Below, piece by piece: positions 17,030-26,118 of a stretch of DNA of 64,000 nucleotides. A program made the position numbers and the translations under genes. This DNA is from Runella aurantiaca. GTDB lineage: Bacteria > Bacteroidota > Bacteroidia > Cytophagales > Spirosomataceae. Position 1 is the stretch's first letter. Each line of letters begins with the position of its first letter. The notes beneath the pieces were generated by a model. It worked only from the letters and a program-made list of their open reading frames with translations, was not told the DNA's origin and searched no databases. The DNA lies in assembly GCF_003339505.1 (NCBI RefSeq), contig NZ_QPIW01000003.1:332220-396219 (forward strand), read 5' to 3'.

Positions 17030-18516
17030 TCCACATAATTTCCCAGTCGCAAATTTTCATTGGCGGCGTGCTGATTGTTGTCCATGTTGACCATCGGCAC
17101 GTGAATAGCGGGCAAATTCAACTCTCTTAAAAACGGTACAATCGGCACGGAGCCGCCCGTCATGCGTATTTTGATGGGTTCTTTGCCAAAAGTGCGCATC
17201 ATGGCCGCCGTCAGCCAACGGTCGGGGTAAATGCCGAAATCGGTCCGGAAAGGCAGCATTCTGGATTCCCGTTCGGTAAGGGTGACGATTTTAGGGTATT
17301 TGAGGCGTTCTTCATCGGTGGGTTTCCGATTCAAAATAACATACCCCATCCCTTCGATGTGTTTTTTTACCAACGAAACGAGGCGGTCGGGGTCGGTTTC
17401 GGGAACCAGTCGAAGGTCGATTTCTGCAATGGCCTCTTCTGGTACGATGGTGTTGGCTTTTTCGCCGATGTTGGCACAAACCAACCCTCGAATGTTAAGA
17501 GAAGGATACTGCAATGCTTCCTGATAATTAGCCCCCACCTTATCGGGCGCAGCAAAGCCTAATTTTTGCCTAATGTTTTCGGGACTGTCGGGAACCGCCG
17601 CCAGAATTTTGCGGGCGTCGGCGTCGATGCTGATGCCGTCATAATAGCCCGGAATCGTCACGCGGCCGTCTTCGTCTTTCATGGAGGCCAGCAACTGTGC
17701 CATGCGCAACGCAGGGTTAGGGGCATAATTTCCGTAATGCCCGCTGTGTTGTGGTGTTTTTGGCCCATAAGTGGTCAGCGTAATGGTGGCAATGCCGCGA
17801 CAGCCGTACGTAAGCGTAGGTTCATTGGAGAGGTGCCGCCCGCCATCCATCACCATCAGAAAATCAGCGGCCAGTTTCTCTTTGTATTTCTTCACGGCTT
17901 CGGCCAGGTGCGGCGCACCGATTTCCTCCTCACTGTCTAAGATTACCTTGATGTGGTAGGGTGAGTTGATGCTTTCTTTCTGCATCATGTCCAACGCCGC
18001 CAGCAACATCAAAATTGGCCCTTTATCGTCCGAAACGGCCCGGGCAAAGATGCGCCATTCGGGGTCGTAGCCCGTTTGTAGGTTGTCCCAGTCTATCTTT
18101 TCCCATTGGCCGTTGGCTCCGCGTTTTTTCAGGACGGGCTTGTAGGGAGATTCTTGTTGCCATTTTTCGGGTTCAACGGGTTGTCCGTCAAAGTGCATGT
18201 AAAACAACAAAGTTTTGAGCGGTCCAGTGGTTGGGGTAGCGGGTTTCTTTTCGGCAAAAAAAACAGGGTGTCCGCCCGTTGGCAGTGCTTCGGTACTGAA
18301 GCCGCGCTTCTCAAAGGCTGTTCTCAGCCAATCCAAGTTGGGTTGAATTTGCTCTTTGATGTGCGCATTGCTCGGCAAAATCATAAAATCATACAGGTCG
18401 GCATAGTAGTTTTTGACGTGTTTTTGGACAATAGATTCCAAGTTGGGCTTGGGTTGAGCCGATGAAAAAAGTGAAATCAGGGAGAATATACAGAGGGATA
18501 AAAGTAGTTTTTTCAT
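16981..18516 (-). CDS. Exported M20-family metallodipeptidase
   Basis: A 511-residue peptidase with an N-terminal signal peptide (LLSLCIFSLISLFSSA). The two-zinc site of the M20 family is visible: a His/Asp pair in YMHFDGQP, Asp in VSDDKGP, the Glu pair in DSEEEIGAP, an Asp in MVMDGGRH, and the final His in HVPMVNMDNNQHAANENL. This matches the subfamily of dipeptidases (CNDP/PepV-like). It should cut dipeptides or acylated amino acids in the periplasm. A small insertion-type dimerisation domain lies at about 225-370. The gene ends within the repeat region described separately. The S9 peptidase upstream on the same strand may share its transcript, with 50 bases between them. Confidence 0.9.
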   Translation of the reverse strand: MKKLLLSLCIFSLISLFSSAQPKPNLESIVQKHVKNYYADLYDFMILPSNAHIKEQIQPNLDWLRTAFEKRGFSTEALPTGGHPVFFAEKKPATPTTGPLKTLLFYMHFDGQPVEPEKWQQESPYKPVLKKRGANGQWEKIDWDNLQTGYDPEWRIFARAVSDDKGPILMLLAALDMMQKESINSPYHIKVILDSEEEIGAPHLAEAVKKYKEKLAADFLMVMDGGRHLSNEPTLTYGCRGIATITLTTYGPKTPQHSGHYGNYAPNPALRMAQLLASMKDEDGRVTIPGYYDGISIDADARKILAAVPDSPENIRQKLGFAAPDKVGANYQEALQYPSLNIRGLVCANIGEKANTIVPEEAIAEIDLRLVPETDPDRLVSLVKKHIEGMGYVILNRKPTDEERLKYPKIVTLTERESRMLPFRTDFGIYPDRWLTAAMMRTFGKEPIKIRMTGGSVPIVPFLRELNLPAIHVPMVNMDNNQHAANENLRLGNYVEGIKTWMAILTQEQVK

Positions 18517-18566
18517 TAAGTTAGGAGTAGTAAAATGAATAAGAGTAAAAGCTCAGTTTTTAAGAT

Positions 18567-20540
18567 TTAATTCTTCGGTTCTTCGCCAAAGACCCATTTT
18601 CCAAACCATTGTAGGTTTTCTTCCATGACCTGCCGCATTTGTTTGGGTTTGGTGATGCCGTGGCCAAAGCCTTTGTAAACCACCATTTTGACGGGGACGT
18701 TGTTGTCTTCCAACGCTAATCGCAACTCGTACGCATTGGCAATGGGCACGCGCCGGTCCAGTTCGCCGTGTTGGATGAGTGTCGGTGTTTTGGCGGTTTT
18801 GATGTACGAAATGGGGGACGTTTTCTTATAAATCTCGGGGTCATTCCACGGTGTTCCTTTGAGGTATTGCCGCGTAAAAGGCGTAATGTCCGTATTTTGG
18901 TAATAGGTGGCCCAATTGGAAATCCCTGCCCCGACCGACGTTGCTTTAAAACGGTCGCTGAAGGTGGTGATGAAAGCCGAGATATAGCCACCCTGACTCC
19001 AGCCCATGGCACCTACTTTGTCTTTATCGACCATGCCTTTTCCAATCAGAAAATCCACACCTGAGATGACATCATCATAATCGCCCACGCCCAGATTGCG
19101 GACGTTCAATGCCCTGAATGCTTTGCCATAGCCCGCCGAACCACGGTAGTTGGGTCGCAGTACCAGCGCGCCTTTGGTCGTAAAAAGCTCAATAGGATAG
19201 TAACGGTCGGCCGTAATGCTCGGCATATCAATGCCCGTTGGGCCACCGTGGATTACGACCAAAAGCGGATATTTCTTGGCGGGGTCATAATTGGCGGGTT
19301 TGATCAATACGCCTTCAATCGTGGCGCCGTCGCGCGATTTCCAGCTGACTACTTCTCGGCTCGCCGTTTTGTAGGGTTTGAGTTGGTCACCCATTTGCAT
19401 CAGGATTTTGGGCGCAAAAGCGGGAATGGTCGAAACCGCAATTTCTCCCATTTGATTGGGCGAAGCCATCACAAAAGCGATTTGTTTGAAGTCTTTCGTG
19501 AATGAGAACTGGTTGGCAATGAGGTTGTCAGGTTGCGTGATTTTTGTAAACTTCTTGGTCATTGGGTTTAGTAAAAACAAGTGCGCACTCGTTTTTTGCA
19601 AGCCACCAAACCAAATCCCTTCGCTCGACCAATCTAATAAACCAGCGTTTTCGTCAAAACTTTGGCTTAAAACGGTAGGTGTACCTCCTTCGGCTGGTAC
19701 GCTGGCAATGAGGCGATTGGCATAAAAAAAGAATTCATCTTCGTTGGCCGTTACGAATGCAATCTGCTTTCCATCGGGCGACCAAACGGGGTTATTGTCG
19801 GGGCCTTTCATGGAAACAATCTTCCGGGTAGTGGTATCGGCCAACGTAAGTACATAAATATCAGCCGTATGGCTGTTGATTAAGTCAGGATTTTTGGTGG
19901 CATCAAACGCGATTTTTGTACCGTCGGGAGAAAAAGAAAAACTACCCACCGAAAAATCCGTTCCTTTGGTCAAGGCTTTGGGCATGGGGAGTTTGGTGGT
20001 GGTGTCTGAAACGGGCAGAATGTAGAGATGCGTCATTTTGTAATCCTGCTGCACCACTTCGTAATCGCTGTATTTTTCTACACGCTCTTTAAACGCTTTG
20101 GAATCGGGAACGGTGGTGGCAAATACAATGGATTTTCCGTTGGGTGAAAAGTCAAAATACGATACGCCCGTTTCAAATTTGGTGAGTGCTATGGCCTCGC
20201 CGCCCTGCGGCTTGATGACGTAAATTTGGCTTTTATCGTCGCGGGTGGAGAGAAAAGCCAGCGTTTTGCCATCAGGCGACCATACCGGGCTGCTGTTTGA
20301 TTTTTTGGAATTGGTAAGTTGGTATTTTTCACCGGTAGCAGTGTTGGCCAGCCAGATTTCGGTCTCGTAGGCATTTTCTTCCCAATTGGTTTCGGTGACG
20401 GTATACGCCACCCAACGGCCATCGGGTGAGATTTTGGGGCTGCCCGCGCTTTTCATCGAAATGGATTGCTGAATGGTGGGGGCTTGGGCAAAGGCCATTG
20501 CTCCCACAAGGCAAAACAGGGGTAAAAGGTGTAGTTTCAT
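18567..20540 (-). CDS. Exported S9-family prolyl-oligopeptidase-like peptidase
   Basis: A 657-residue secreted serine peptidase. A signal peptide ends in AFAQ. Residues of about 30-390 form a beta-propeller built from WD40-like/TolB-like repeats (SPDGRWVAY, WSPDGKTLAF, FSPDGTKIAF, WSPDGKQIAF). The C-terminal alpha/beta-hydrolase domain has the triad Ser515 (GWSQGG), Asp595 (HGELDRRVP) and His627 (GFGHGI), with the oxyanion-type segment VVIHGGPTG. The family cleaves peptides, often after proline or acyl groups. An M20 dipeptidase gene follows, so the two could act in series on exported peptides. A 52-bp repeat lies 21 bases upstream of the start codon. Confidence 0.92.
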   Translation of the reverse strand: MKLHLLPLFCLVGAMAFAQAPTIQQSISMKSAGSPKISPDGRWVAYTVTETNWEENAYETEIWLANTATGEKYQLTNSKKSNSSPVWSPDGKTLAFLSTRDDKSQIYVIKPQGGEAIALTKFETGVSYFDFSPNGKSIVFATTVPDSKAFKERVEKYSDYEVVQQDYKMTHLYILPVSDTTTKLPMPKALTKGTDFSVGSFSFSPDGTKIAFDATKNPDLINSHTADIYVLTLADTTTRKIVSMKGPDNNPVWSPDGKQIAFVTANEDEFFFYANRLIASVPAEGGTPTVLSQSFDENAGLLDWSSEGIWFGGLQKTSAHLFLLNPMTKKFTKITQPDNLIANQFSFTKDFKQIAFVMASPNQMGEIAVSTIPAFAPKILMQMGDQLKPYKTASREVVSWKSRDGATIEGVLIKPANYDPAKKYPLLVVIHGGPTGIDMPSITADRYYPIELFTTKGALVLRPNYRGSAGYGKAFRALNVRNLGVGDYDDVISGVDFLIGKGMVDKDKVGAMGWSQGGYISAFITTFSDRFKATSVGAGISNWATYYQNTDITPFTRQYLKGTPWNDPEIYKKTSPISYIKTAKTPTLIQHGELDRRVPIANAYELRLALEDNNVPVKMVVYKGFGHGITKPKQMRQVMEENLQWFGKWVFGEEPKN

Positions 20541-20561
20541 TGGATGAAGTTTAATTGTCCC

Positions 20562-20613
20562 TAAAAATAAAGATTTTAAACAGGAAAGGGCCGCAAAATT
20601 TTGCAGCCCTTTC
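20562..20613. repeat. 52-bp direct repeat, left copy, containing a terminator-like palindrome
   Basis: Identical to 22132-22183. Its second half (20584-20613) is a near-perfect 30-bp palindrome with arms GAAAGGGC and GCCCTTTC around GCAAAATTTTGC. It lies 21 bases upstream of the S9 peptidase start. Confidence 0.95.
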
Positions 20614-20628
20614 GTTTAAATCTAAAAT

Positions 20629-20656
20629 CCAATGTCTTTGGATACACAGACATTGG
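20629..20656 (-). terminator. Hairpin downstream of the coat-hanger-domain gene
   Basis: Perfect 9-bp arms CCAATGTCT and AGACATTGG enclose a 10-base loop. On the minus strand ATTTTAGATTT follows, a weak T-rich tract. It lies about 95 bases beyond the stop codon and is only a possible terminator. Confidence 0.4.
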
Positions 20657-20751
20657 CGTAGGAGTCGTGGTTATTAACTATGCCCAACGGGAGAGACATT
20701 TTCCTGTTCAAATCTATCCGCCAGATTTTTTATGGTCCATCTCTCATTGCC

Positions 20752-21975
20752 TTATGGACACGTCTTTATCTCCGCTTGAAAAGTACTCGATTTTTCTGCT
20801 GCGAAGCCCGGGAGTAAGGTGATGGCGTTTCCCGCTTCATAGACGACGTTGGCACTGGGCGAAAAAGTGACGTGGCCTACTTTCTTGTCGGAAGTAAGGG
20901 TCGTGACGGCCTTGAACCGTTCTTTGCCTGTGATTACATCGTAACCTACCGCAACGGTATTGGTCGCCACCACAATGGTAAAGGTCCCCGAGCCGCCCGT
21001 GCTGCAATTCGCCGAATAGGAGGTGGTAACGGCAGGACTAAAACTTACCGAAGACCCAGTTTGTGGACTCGGCCCGCCCAACCAGGTCAGCGTGCCTGTG
21101 CAGCCACTCGCGCTCATGGTGATGGATGTGCCCGGACAAATAGCGGGTGTTTCGGGCGTAATGGTAATGACATTGGAGATGGTGCAATTTTGTGTATCTC
21201 CTGAGATGCTCCAACCCTTGCCTCCCGAATTTCTACCTGATACCATTTTGATTGGCTCTGCCCGGGTTAATTGAATGGGGGCTTCCCCAGTAATTGTACC
21301 CGTAGCTGGAAAGACTCCATTTTGTGACGAGAGCGTCAGAATCGCCATTTCACCCGCATTGATGGTGGGAGCTTTTGCAATCGCAACTATTGGAAGCGAA
21401 CATTGATTCGTAATGTTGGTAAATGTCCCGTTTACTTCTTCAGTCAGCGTCCGACCTGGTTCCTCCACCGTTGGGGAGGCATAAGCACGGGTTATGACGG
21501 TATTGGGCAGTGAACGGGACGCACCGATTGGCAGAAAAAACAAGTCATAGCATTTGGAAGTATTTGTTTCAGTCAATGCAAATTTGACGTCAGCGACTGA
21601 AATCCAAGAAGCCCCCACGGTAGTTCCGCTCCCTTGCTCTCCTCTGTACAAGATATTCAGCGTAAATACAGAGGTGTCTGCCCCAACATCTGTCAATGAA
21701 GTTATACTAAAGTAATCTCCTGAAGAAAAGTTATTTCGACTTTTAATAGACGGGTTTGCGAGCTGCGCACTTTTATAGAAAATTCTCAAATTGGCATTTC
21801 CCATTACAAATGCACTGTCGGGGGCCTGAATTTCTACGCTGACAATGGCACTATCGCAAGCGATTACTTTGGGGACAAGTCGCAACTTAAAACTTGTCTG
21901 GGCAAACGCTCCCGTTGCGTAAAAGAGTACTATCCCAACAAAAATTAGCCCACTACCAATGACTGGACTTTTCAT
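20752..21975 (-). CDS. Secreted protein with C-terminal 3-coathanger-stack-like domain
   Basis: A 407-residue exported protein. The signal peptide is MKSPVIGSGLIFVGIVLFYATGAFAQ, cleaved after AQ. Residues of about 28-180 look like a cohesin/beta-sandwich-type domain (KVIACDSAIVSVEIQAPDSA, then FTLNILYRGEQG). Residues 195-320 contain Ig-like stretches (ICPGTSITMSASGCTGTLTW). The C-terminus EAGNAITLLPGFAAEKSSTF is the hallmark of the Bacteroidota 3-coathanger stack domain, common in extracellular proteins. It carries no catalytic motif, so a surface binding or structural role is plausible. The gene sits alone between two 52-bp direct repeats. Confidence 0.75.
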   Translation of the reverse strand: MKSPVIGSGLIFVGIVLFYATGAFAQTSFKLRLVPKVIACDSAIVSVEIQAPDSAFVMGNANLRIFYKSAQLANPSIKSRNNFSSGDYFSITSLTDVGADTSVFTLNILYRGEQGSGTTVGASWISVADVKFALTETNTSKCYDLFFLPIGASRSLPNTVITRAYASPTVEEPGRTLTEEVNGTFTNITNQCSLPIVAIAKAPTINAGEMAILTLSSQNGVFPATGTITGEAPIQLTRAEPIKMVSGRNSGGKGWSISGDTQNCTISNVITITPETPAICPGTSITMSASGCTGTLTWLGGPSPQTGSSVSFSPAVTTSYSANCSTGGSGTFTIVVATNTVAVGYDVITGKERFKAVTTLTSDKKVGHVTFSPSANVVYEAGNAITLLPGFAAEKSSTFQAEIKTCP

Positions 21976-22008
21976 GACAGTATGTGTTTATAACTATCTA
22001 ATTTCATT

Positions 22009-22050
22009 AAGACTCTATGATGGGTGATTGCACATCATAGAGTCTTTTTT
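22009..22050 (+). terminator. Strong hairpin with T-run, oriented rightward, with no rightward gene
   Basis: A perfect 14-bp stem, AAGACTCTATGATG and CATCATAGAGTCTT, encloses a 10-base loop and is followed by TTTTTTT. That is a textbook terminator on the plus strand. No plus-strand gene lies nearby. It sits 34 bases upstream of the minus-strand gene that starts at 21975. Confidence 0.6.
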
Positions 22051-22131
22051 TATTTTTTTGTAACTATGGATTTTACACGTACACTGTCAAGAACGTTTTT
22101 GAAGGTCAGTGAAGACACAGACCACGGATAA

Positions 22132-22183
22132 TAAAAATAAAGATTTTAAACAGGAAAGGGCCGCAAAATTTTGCAGCCCTTTC
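22132..22183. repeat. 52-bp direct repeat, right copy, containing a terminator-like palindrome
   Basis: Identical to 20562-20613. The palindrome at 22154-22183 lies 31 bases after the stop of the CarboxypepD-like gene and is its likely terminator. Confidence 0.95.
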
Positions 22184-22214
22184 ATTTACCTATTTTGTAA
22201 GAGACAACCTAACC

Positions 22215-23456
22215 CTACTTCGCTAACGTATTCACGATCTGCCGCATGGCTTCGGAGGGAATGATGAAGTTGAAGTTTCCCCAGAATACCTCATCATATT
22301 TAGGAATGACTTGCGGAGAAAAGTTCTCGGTATCAATCAATACGTCCGTTTCGGGGATGCGCATCCCGTTGCTTTTCTGAATTTCGGTGGTGACAAATTG
22401 CAGTTTTATGCTTCCCAATGTTTGGACTTTATTCTGCTCAAACTGTGTATCCAGCAGCATTCTGTAATCTTGCAAATACCATTTTCCCGCAAAAGGCTTG
22501 TAATTGATGCAGGTATAGACGCGTTTGGCTTCTCGTTTGGTTTTGCCGAAAACCTTGTCAGACGTGCTCGTTTTGAGTACATCTTTGACCCCTTCAGCGG
22601 TAAAATCATATTCAATTTGAATGATGGCCGAATCGGCGGCGTTGATACTGATGCTGCCCGTGCGAGCCGCTTTGATGCCTGCGCTAACGGGTCGAAAAAG
22701 TACCCGGTATACCTGCTTATCGAGATAATAGGCGATGGTATCATCCAGTTCGTATACATAATCGTACAGGTTTTTACCGTCGAGGTATTCGGGAATACCC
22801 ACGTCAATCGAATGCGTCACAATCGTGGCACCGTTTGGGAATGAATATCCTTCGAGCGTTTTTGAACGATTATCGCTCAAAAACTGGCGTCCTCTCAGGG
22901 CTTTTACTTTTTCTGGAACCAAAATCTTGGGGCGGGGGTCTTTTTCAGATTGCAGCACCGCCTCTCGAATGTCGACGTATTCGCCGTTTTGTTGGAGAGA
23001 TTCGCGGTAAAACCCATTTAGTAAATAAGGCGTTTGGGGATTGTTTTTCTTTATTTTTCCCAACGCATCCGATACCAGATTTCGTGCTTCAAAAGTCTTG
23101 ATGAAAGAGCTGTCTACGAGCCGTGGAGTGGCGGGTTCGAGTTCTATCACCACGTCTTTTTGGTTCAGGGTATAGGCCGAGGCTTTTTGTCGAAAAGGTT
23201 TGTAACCAATCACGGCTACTACCACCGCAGAGTCGATGGCAATGCGTGGAAAACGGTAAAAAAATTGGCCATCCTCGTTGGTCAGTGTTCCAGTACTTTT
23301 GCTCATCATGCCCACGTAAGCGTGCGAAATGGGCTTTTGGGTCGATTTGTCAACGACTTTTCCCGAAAGCAGCAAGTAGCCTTGTGCCTGTGCAGAGGTT
23401 GAAGTGAGCCACTGAAAAACGGCAAAAAAAAGTATGGTGTAGAAAGAAAGACGCAT
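22215..23456 (-). CDS. Exported carboxypeptidase-regulatory-like (CarboxypepD_reg) protein
   Basis: A 413-residue secreted protein with a signal peptide (FYTILFFAVFQWLTSTSAQA). The region LLLSGKVVDKSTQKPISHAY to about residue 110 is a CarboxypepD_reg-like beta-sandwich, as in TonB-dependent receptors. The rest (120-413) is a conserved Bacteroidota extension of unknown role (VSDALGKIKKNNPQTPYLLN, FYRESLQQNGEYVDIREAVLQ). It has no plug or barrel, so it is not itself a TonB receptor. It may be a periplasmic or outer-membrane-associated protein. Its terminator is the right copy of the 52-bp repeat. Confidence 0.75.
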   Translation of the reverse strand: MRLSFYTILFFAVFQWLTSTSAQAQGYLLLSGKVVDKSTQKPISHAYVGMMSKSTGTLTNEDGQFFYRFPRIAIDSAVVVAVIGYKPFRQKASAYTLNQKDVVIELEPATPRLVDSSFIKTFEARNLVSDALGKIKKNNPQTPYLLNGFYRESLQQNGEYVDIREAVLQSEKDPRPKILVPEKVKALRGRQFLSDNRSKTLEGYSFPNGATIVTHSIDVGIPEYLDGKNLYDYVYELDDTIAYYLDKQVYRVLFRPVSAGIKAARTGSISINAADSAIIQIEYDFTAEGVKDVLKTSTSDKVFGKTKREAKRVYTCINYKPFAGKWYLQDYRMLLDTQFEQNKVQTLGSIKLQFVTTEIQKSNGMRIPETDVLIDTENFSPQVIPKYDEVFWGNFNFIIPSEAMRQIVNTLAK

Positions 23457-23494
23457 CAGTTCAACTTAGTTAATGAAGATTTTTGTCGCAATAA

Positions 23495-24082
23495 TCACGC
23501 CAATTCCCCCATCGTATAACATCTCCGGCAGCGCGCTTCGTAGGAATCGGTTTCGCCCAAGAGAATTTTATCTTGAGAAGTGACTTTTCGGTATGAATAT
23601 TGCGCTACTTCTCCACAGACGACACATACCGCGTGGACTTTGGTAACGTACTCGGCAATAGACATCAACAGCGGCATAGGCCCGAAAGGTTTGCCCGCAA
23701 AATCCATGTCTAAGCCCGCCACAATGACGCGTTTGCCGCTGCCGGCAAGTTTGTTGCAGACCTCCACGAGATTGTTGTCTAAAAATTGGGCTTCGTCGAT
23801 ACCCACCACGTCGCAATCACCGGCGAAGAGTAAAATCTCCTCGGAGGTGTTAACGGGGGTCGAACGAATCGAATTTTCGTTGTGAGAAACAATGTCGAGG
23901 TCGTGGTAACGTTTATCAATGGCGGGTTTAAAGATTTCCACTTTTTGGCGCGCTATCTTTGCCCGGTTGAGCCGACGAATGAGTTCTTCGGTTTTTCCCG
24001 AAAACATAGAGCCGCAAACGACCTCCACCCACCCAATGCGAGGCTGCGAATGTTTAGTATTGTGATTGGGTTCGATGAACAT
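23495..24082 (-). CDS. tdk: Thymidine kinase
   Basis: A 195-residue type II thymidine kinase, which phosphorylates thymidine with ATP for salvage. The P-loop [10 protein letters not shown] is at about residues 27-36, the DEAQ motif appears in [10 protein letters not shown], and the zinc-binding pairs are seen as [11 protein letters not shown] and CRRCYTMGE near the C-terminus. The lasso loop ([20 protein letters not shown]) is present. The length matches bacterial family members. It is divergent from the unknown gene at 24208, with 125 bases between the two starts. Confidence 0.95.
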   Translation of the reverse strand: MFIEPNHNTKHSQPRIGWVEVVCGSMFSGKTEELIRRLNRAKIARQKVEIFKPAIDKRYHDLDIVSHNENSIRSTPVNTSEEILLFAGDCDVVGIDEAQFLDNNLVEVCNKLAGSGKRVIVAGLDMDFAGKPFGPMPLLMSIAEYVTKVHAVCVVCGEVAQYSYRKVTSQDKILLGETDSYEARCRRCYTMGELA

Positions 24083-24207
24083 TACAATAAATAATAGCCG
24101 TGATACTTGAACCGTTATTTGTTTTATTTTTATCGAAAATTTTTCGAATAATGGATAGCAGAAACCGGCTTTGAAAAACTACTTTTACAAAACAAACGAT
24201 TTTTAGG

Positions 24208-25368
24208 ATGCTTCACAAGTTTAATGTTTCGGCCCTCAATGACTATAGTCAGCAGTTTGCCCATAAAGTTTGCGACGATTTTTTTGCGCATAATTCCGTC
24301 GCATCAGGTCAGCATATCCTGAACTTAACGGCAATTCCACAAGTGAATTTGTTTATTATCAGTAGTTTATACGATAAGTGGAAAGCCGATGCGGAAGCGT
24401 TTAAAAGCCCATTTTTTGACTTTGAAAGCAGCGAGGTAAAAGAAGCGCTCAAGCAGTTTATGAATGTGGTGTCGCGCAAGATTTCGGTAAAAAGAGAGCA
24501 GCTTGAGCCTGTTTTGGTGGAAGCCACCAAAGATACGTTGGTGCTCTTGATTGACCCCAACAGTTATTTCAACGAAATTTTTCGCAATCAGCCCAATTTT
24601 ACCGTCACCGCTGATACGATTCAGCAACTGCGTAAGTACATTCGATTCAATAAGTTTGTGCCCCAGTCCATCGCAGAAGCAATGGCCGATCGGGCGTTTG
24701 TGTACGTCAATCAGGCCATTGAATGGTCGGAGCAAGCCATTGCGCAACGCACCGCCGAACTAGATTCTATTGACCAATGGGTGGCGGTGTTTTCTGAAAA
24801 AGCCGCGTTGGATGCTTCGTCACTGTTGAAAAAGACGAATCGTCCTGAACCAATTGTGATTCCAGGAGAGCCGCAGGCCGACCAATCGTTTTTTGATACG
24901 CTGGTAGAGGAGTCAGTGGCCAATCCCGTCAAATTGACCGAGCCGGAGCCTCCACGCCCTGTGGATGTCTACGTCCCTCCCGTACCCGCTTTTACGCCCC
25001 CCGCCATGCCTCCCATGCCGCCTACCCTCCACGAAACCGTGGGTGGAAATGGAAACGCCGCCAAGGAGTCGCTAAACGAGCGTTTCAGAACCGAGCAAGC
25101 GTCGATTTCAAGCAACTATCAAAAGCAGCCGATTGCGAGCATTTCGCAAAATATACCGCTTCACCAGAAGTTTATGTTTATTCACCAATTGTTTGGAGGA
25201 AGCAACAGCGCCTACGAAAATGCCATTACCGAATTGGAACAAGCGCCTGATTTTCAAACCGCACGCGGCCTGATTACCTACAAATTTGCCTCTCAGCATC
25301 TATGGGACATGACGGGTGATACCGTTGGCGAATTGTTAGAAATTGTAAAACGACGTTTTGGGCAATAA
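24208..25368 (+). CDS. Conserved protein of unknown function with proline-rich linker
   Basis: A 386-residue protein that I cannot assign to a function. It has no signal peptide or membrane helix. Residues 1-220 look mostly helical (FNVSALNDYSQQFAHKVCDD). Residues of about 240-280 form a proline-rich linker (PPVPAFTPPAMPPMPPT). The C-terminal domain (residues 290-386) contains IPLHQKFMFIHQLFGG and ends with helices around FASQHLWDM. A similar C-terminal motif occurs in many Bacteroidota proteins of unknown function. The layout, helical region then linker then small C-terminal domain, suggests an adaptor or scaffold. An ABC ATPase gene follows 95 bases downstream. Confidence 0.7.
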   Translation: MLHKFNVSALNDYSQQFAHKVCDDFFAHNSVASGQHILNLTAIPQVNLFIISSLYDKWKADAEAFKSPFFDFESSEVKEALKQFMNVVSRKISVKREQLEPVLVEATKDTLVLLIDPNSYFNEIFRNQPNFTVTADTIQQLRKYIRFNKFVPQSIAEAMADRAFVYVNQAIEWSEQAIAQRTAELDSIDQWVAVFSEKAALDASSLLKKTNRPEPIVIPGEPQADQSFFDTLVEESVANPVKLTEPEPPRPVDVYVPPVPAFTPPAMPPMPPTLHETVGGNGNAAKESLNERFRTEQASISSNYQKQPIASISQNIPLHQKFMFIHQLFGGSNSAYENAITELEQAPDFQTARGLITYKFASQHLWDMTGDTVGELLEIVKRRFGQ

Positions 25369-25462
25369 TCGCTCTTTCTTCATTTTAGTTGGGAGTTTCT
25401 GCGTTTCTAAGTTTCTTTGTATTTAATAACCGAACCGCAGAAACTCTTACATACCGCGCCCG

Positions 25463-26089
25463 ATGATTGCTTGCCACAACCTAACGTTTTCGTATTCTCC
25501 CCAAAAGCATTTTTCTTTTCCTGATATTGTTTGTAACGACCGCGAAGCGCTCTTGATTTTGGGTCAATCGGGCAAGGGAAAAACGACGTTGTTGCATTTA
25601 ATGGCCTTATTGTTGCGCCCTGAAGGTGGTCAAGTTTTTATCAACAATCAAGATATTACGCCTCTTTCGGTAGCCGAAGCGGCGGCGGTACGCGCAAGTC
25701 AAATCGGTATTATCTACCAACGTCCGCATTTTGTTAGCTCGCTCAACGTGATGGATAATGTGCTTCTTTCGAGTTATTTAGCCCAAAAACCGCAAGATAA
25801 AGCGCGGGTAAAACAGCTTGCGGAGCAATTGGGTTTTGCCGATCATCTGTCCAAAAAAACCAATCAATTGAGTCAGGGAGAGCAACAACGCGTCAGTATC
25901 GCCCGGGCGTTGATGAACAACCCAGCGGTCATTTTGGCCGATGAGCCTACCTCCAGCCTCGACGACATCAATTGCGATAAAGTAATCGAACTTCTGAAGA
26001 ATCAATCCGAGCAAATCGGCGCCAGTCTCGTCGTCGTAACGCACGACCAACGCCTCAAAGATGCCTTTGCGAAGCAGGTGAAGTTGTAG
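25463..26089 (+). CDS. ABC transporter ATP-binding protein (LolD/MacB-like)
   Basis: A 208-residue ATPase subunit. The Walker A motif GQSGKGKTT (near residue 34), the signature LSQGEQQRVSIARAL and the Walker B VILADEPTSSLD are all intact, so ATP hydrolysis is expected. The MACB/LolD subclass is likely because of the short length and the Q-loop context (GIIYQRPHFVSSLNVMDNVL). Such subunits pair with a permease that extrudes lipoproteins or macrolides, or that controls peptidoglycan hydrolases (FtsEX). No permease gene is in the neighbourhood, so the partner is encoded elsewhere or missing. The unknown protein upstream may belong to the same transcript. Confidence 0.88.
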   Translation: MIACHNLTFSYSPQKHFSFPDIVCNDREALLILGQSGKGKTTLLHLMALLLRPEGGQVFINNQDITPLSVAEAAAVRASQIGIIYQRPHFVSSLNVMDNVLLSSYLAQKPQDKARVKQLAEQLGFADHLSKKTNQLSQGEQQRVSIARALMNNPAVILADEPTSSLDDINCDKVIELLKNQSEQIGASLVVVTHDQRLKDAFAKQVKL

Positions 26090-26118
26090 TAGCTACTGAT
26101 ATCGAAGAAAAATAATCC

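Noticed and set aside
24133..24147. Palindrome TCGAAAATTTTTCGA between tdk and the unknown gene
   Set aside because: It is short and AT-rich with no regulator gene nearby, so it could be chance.
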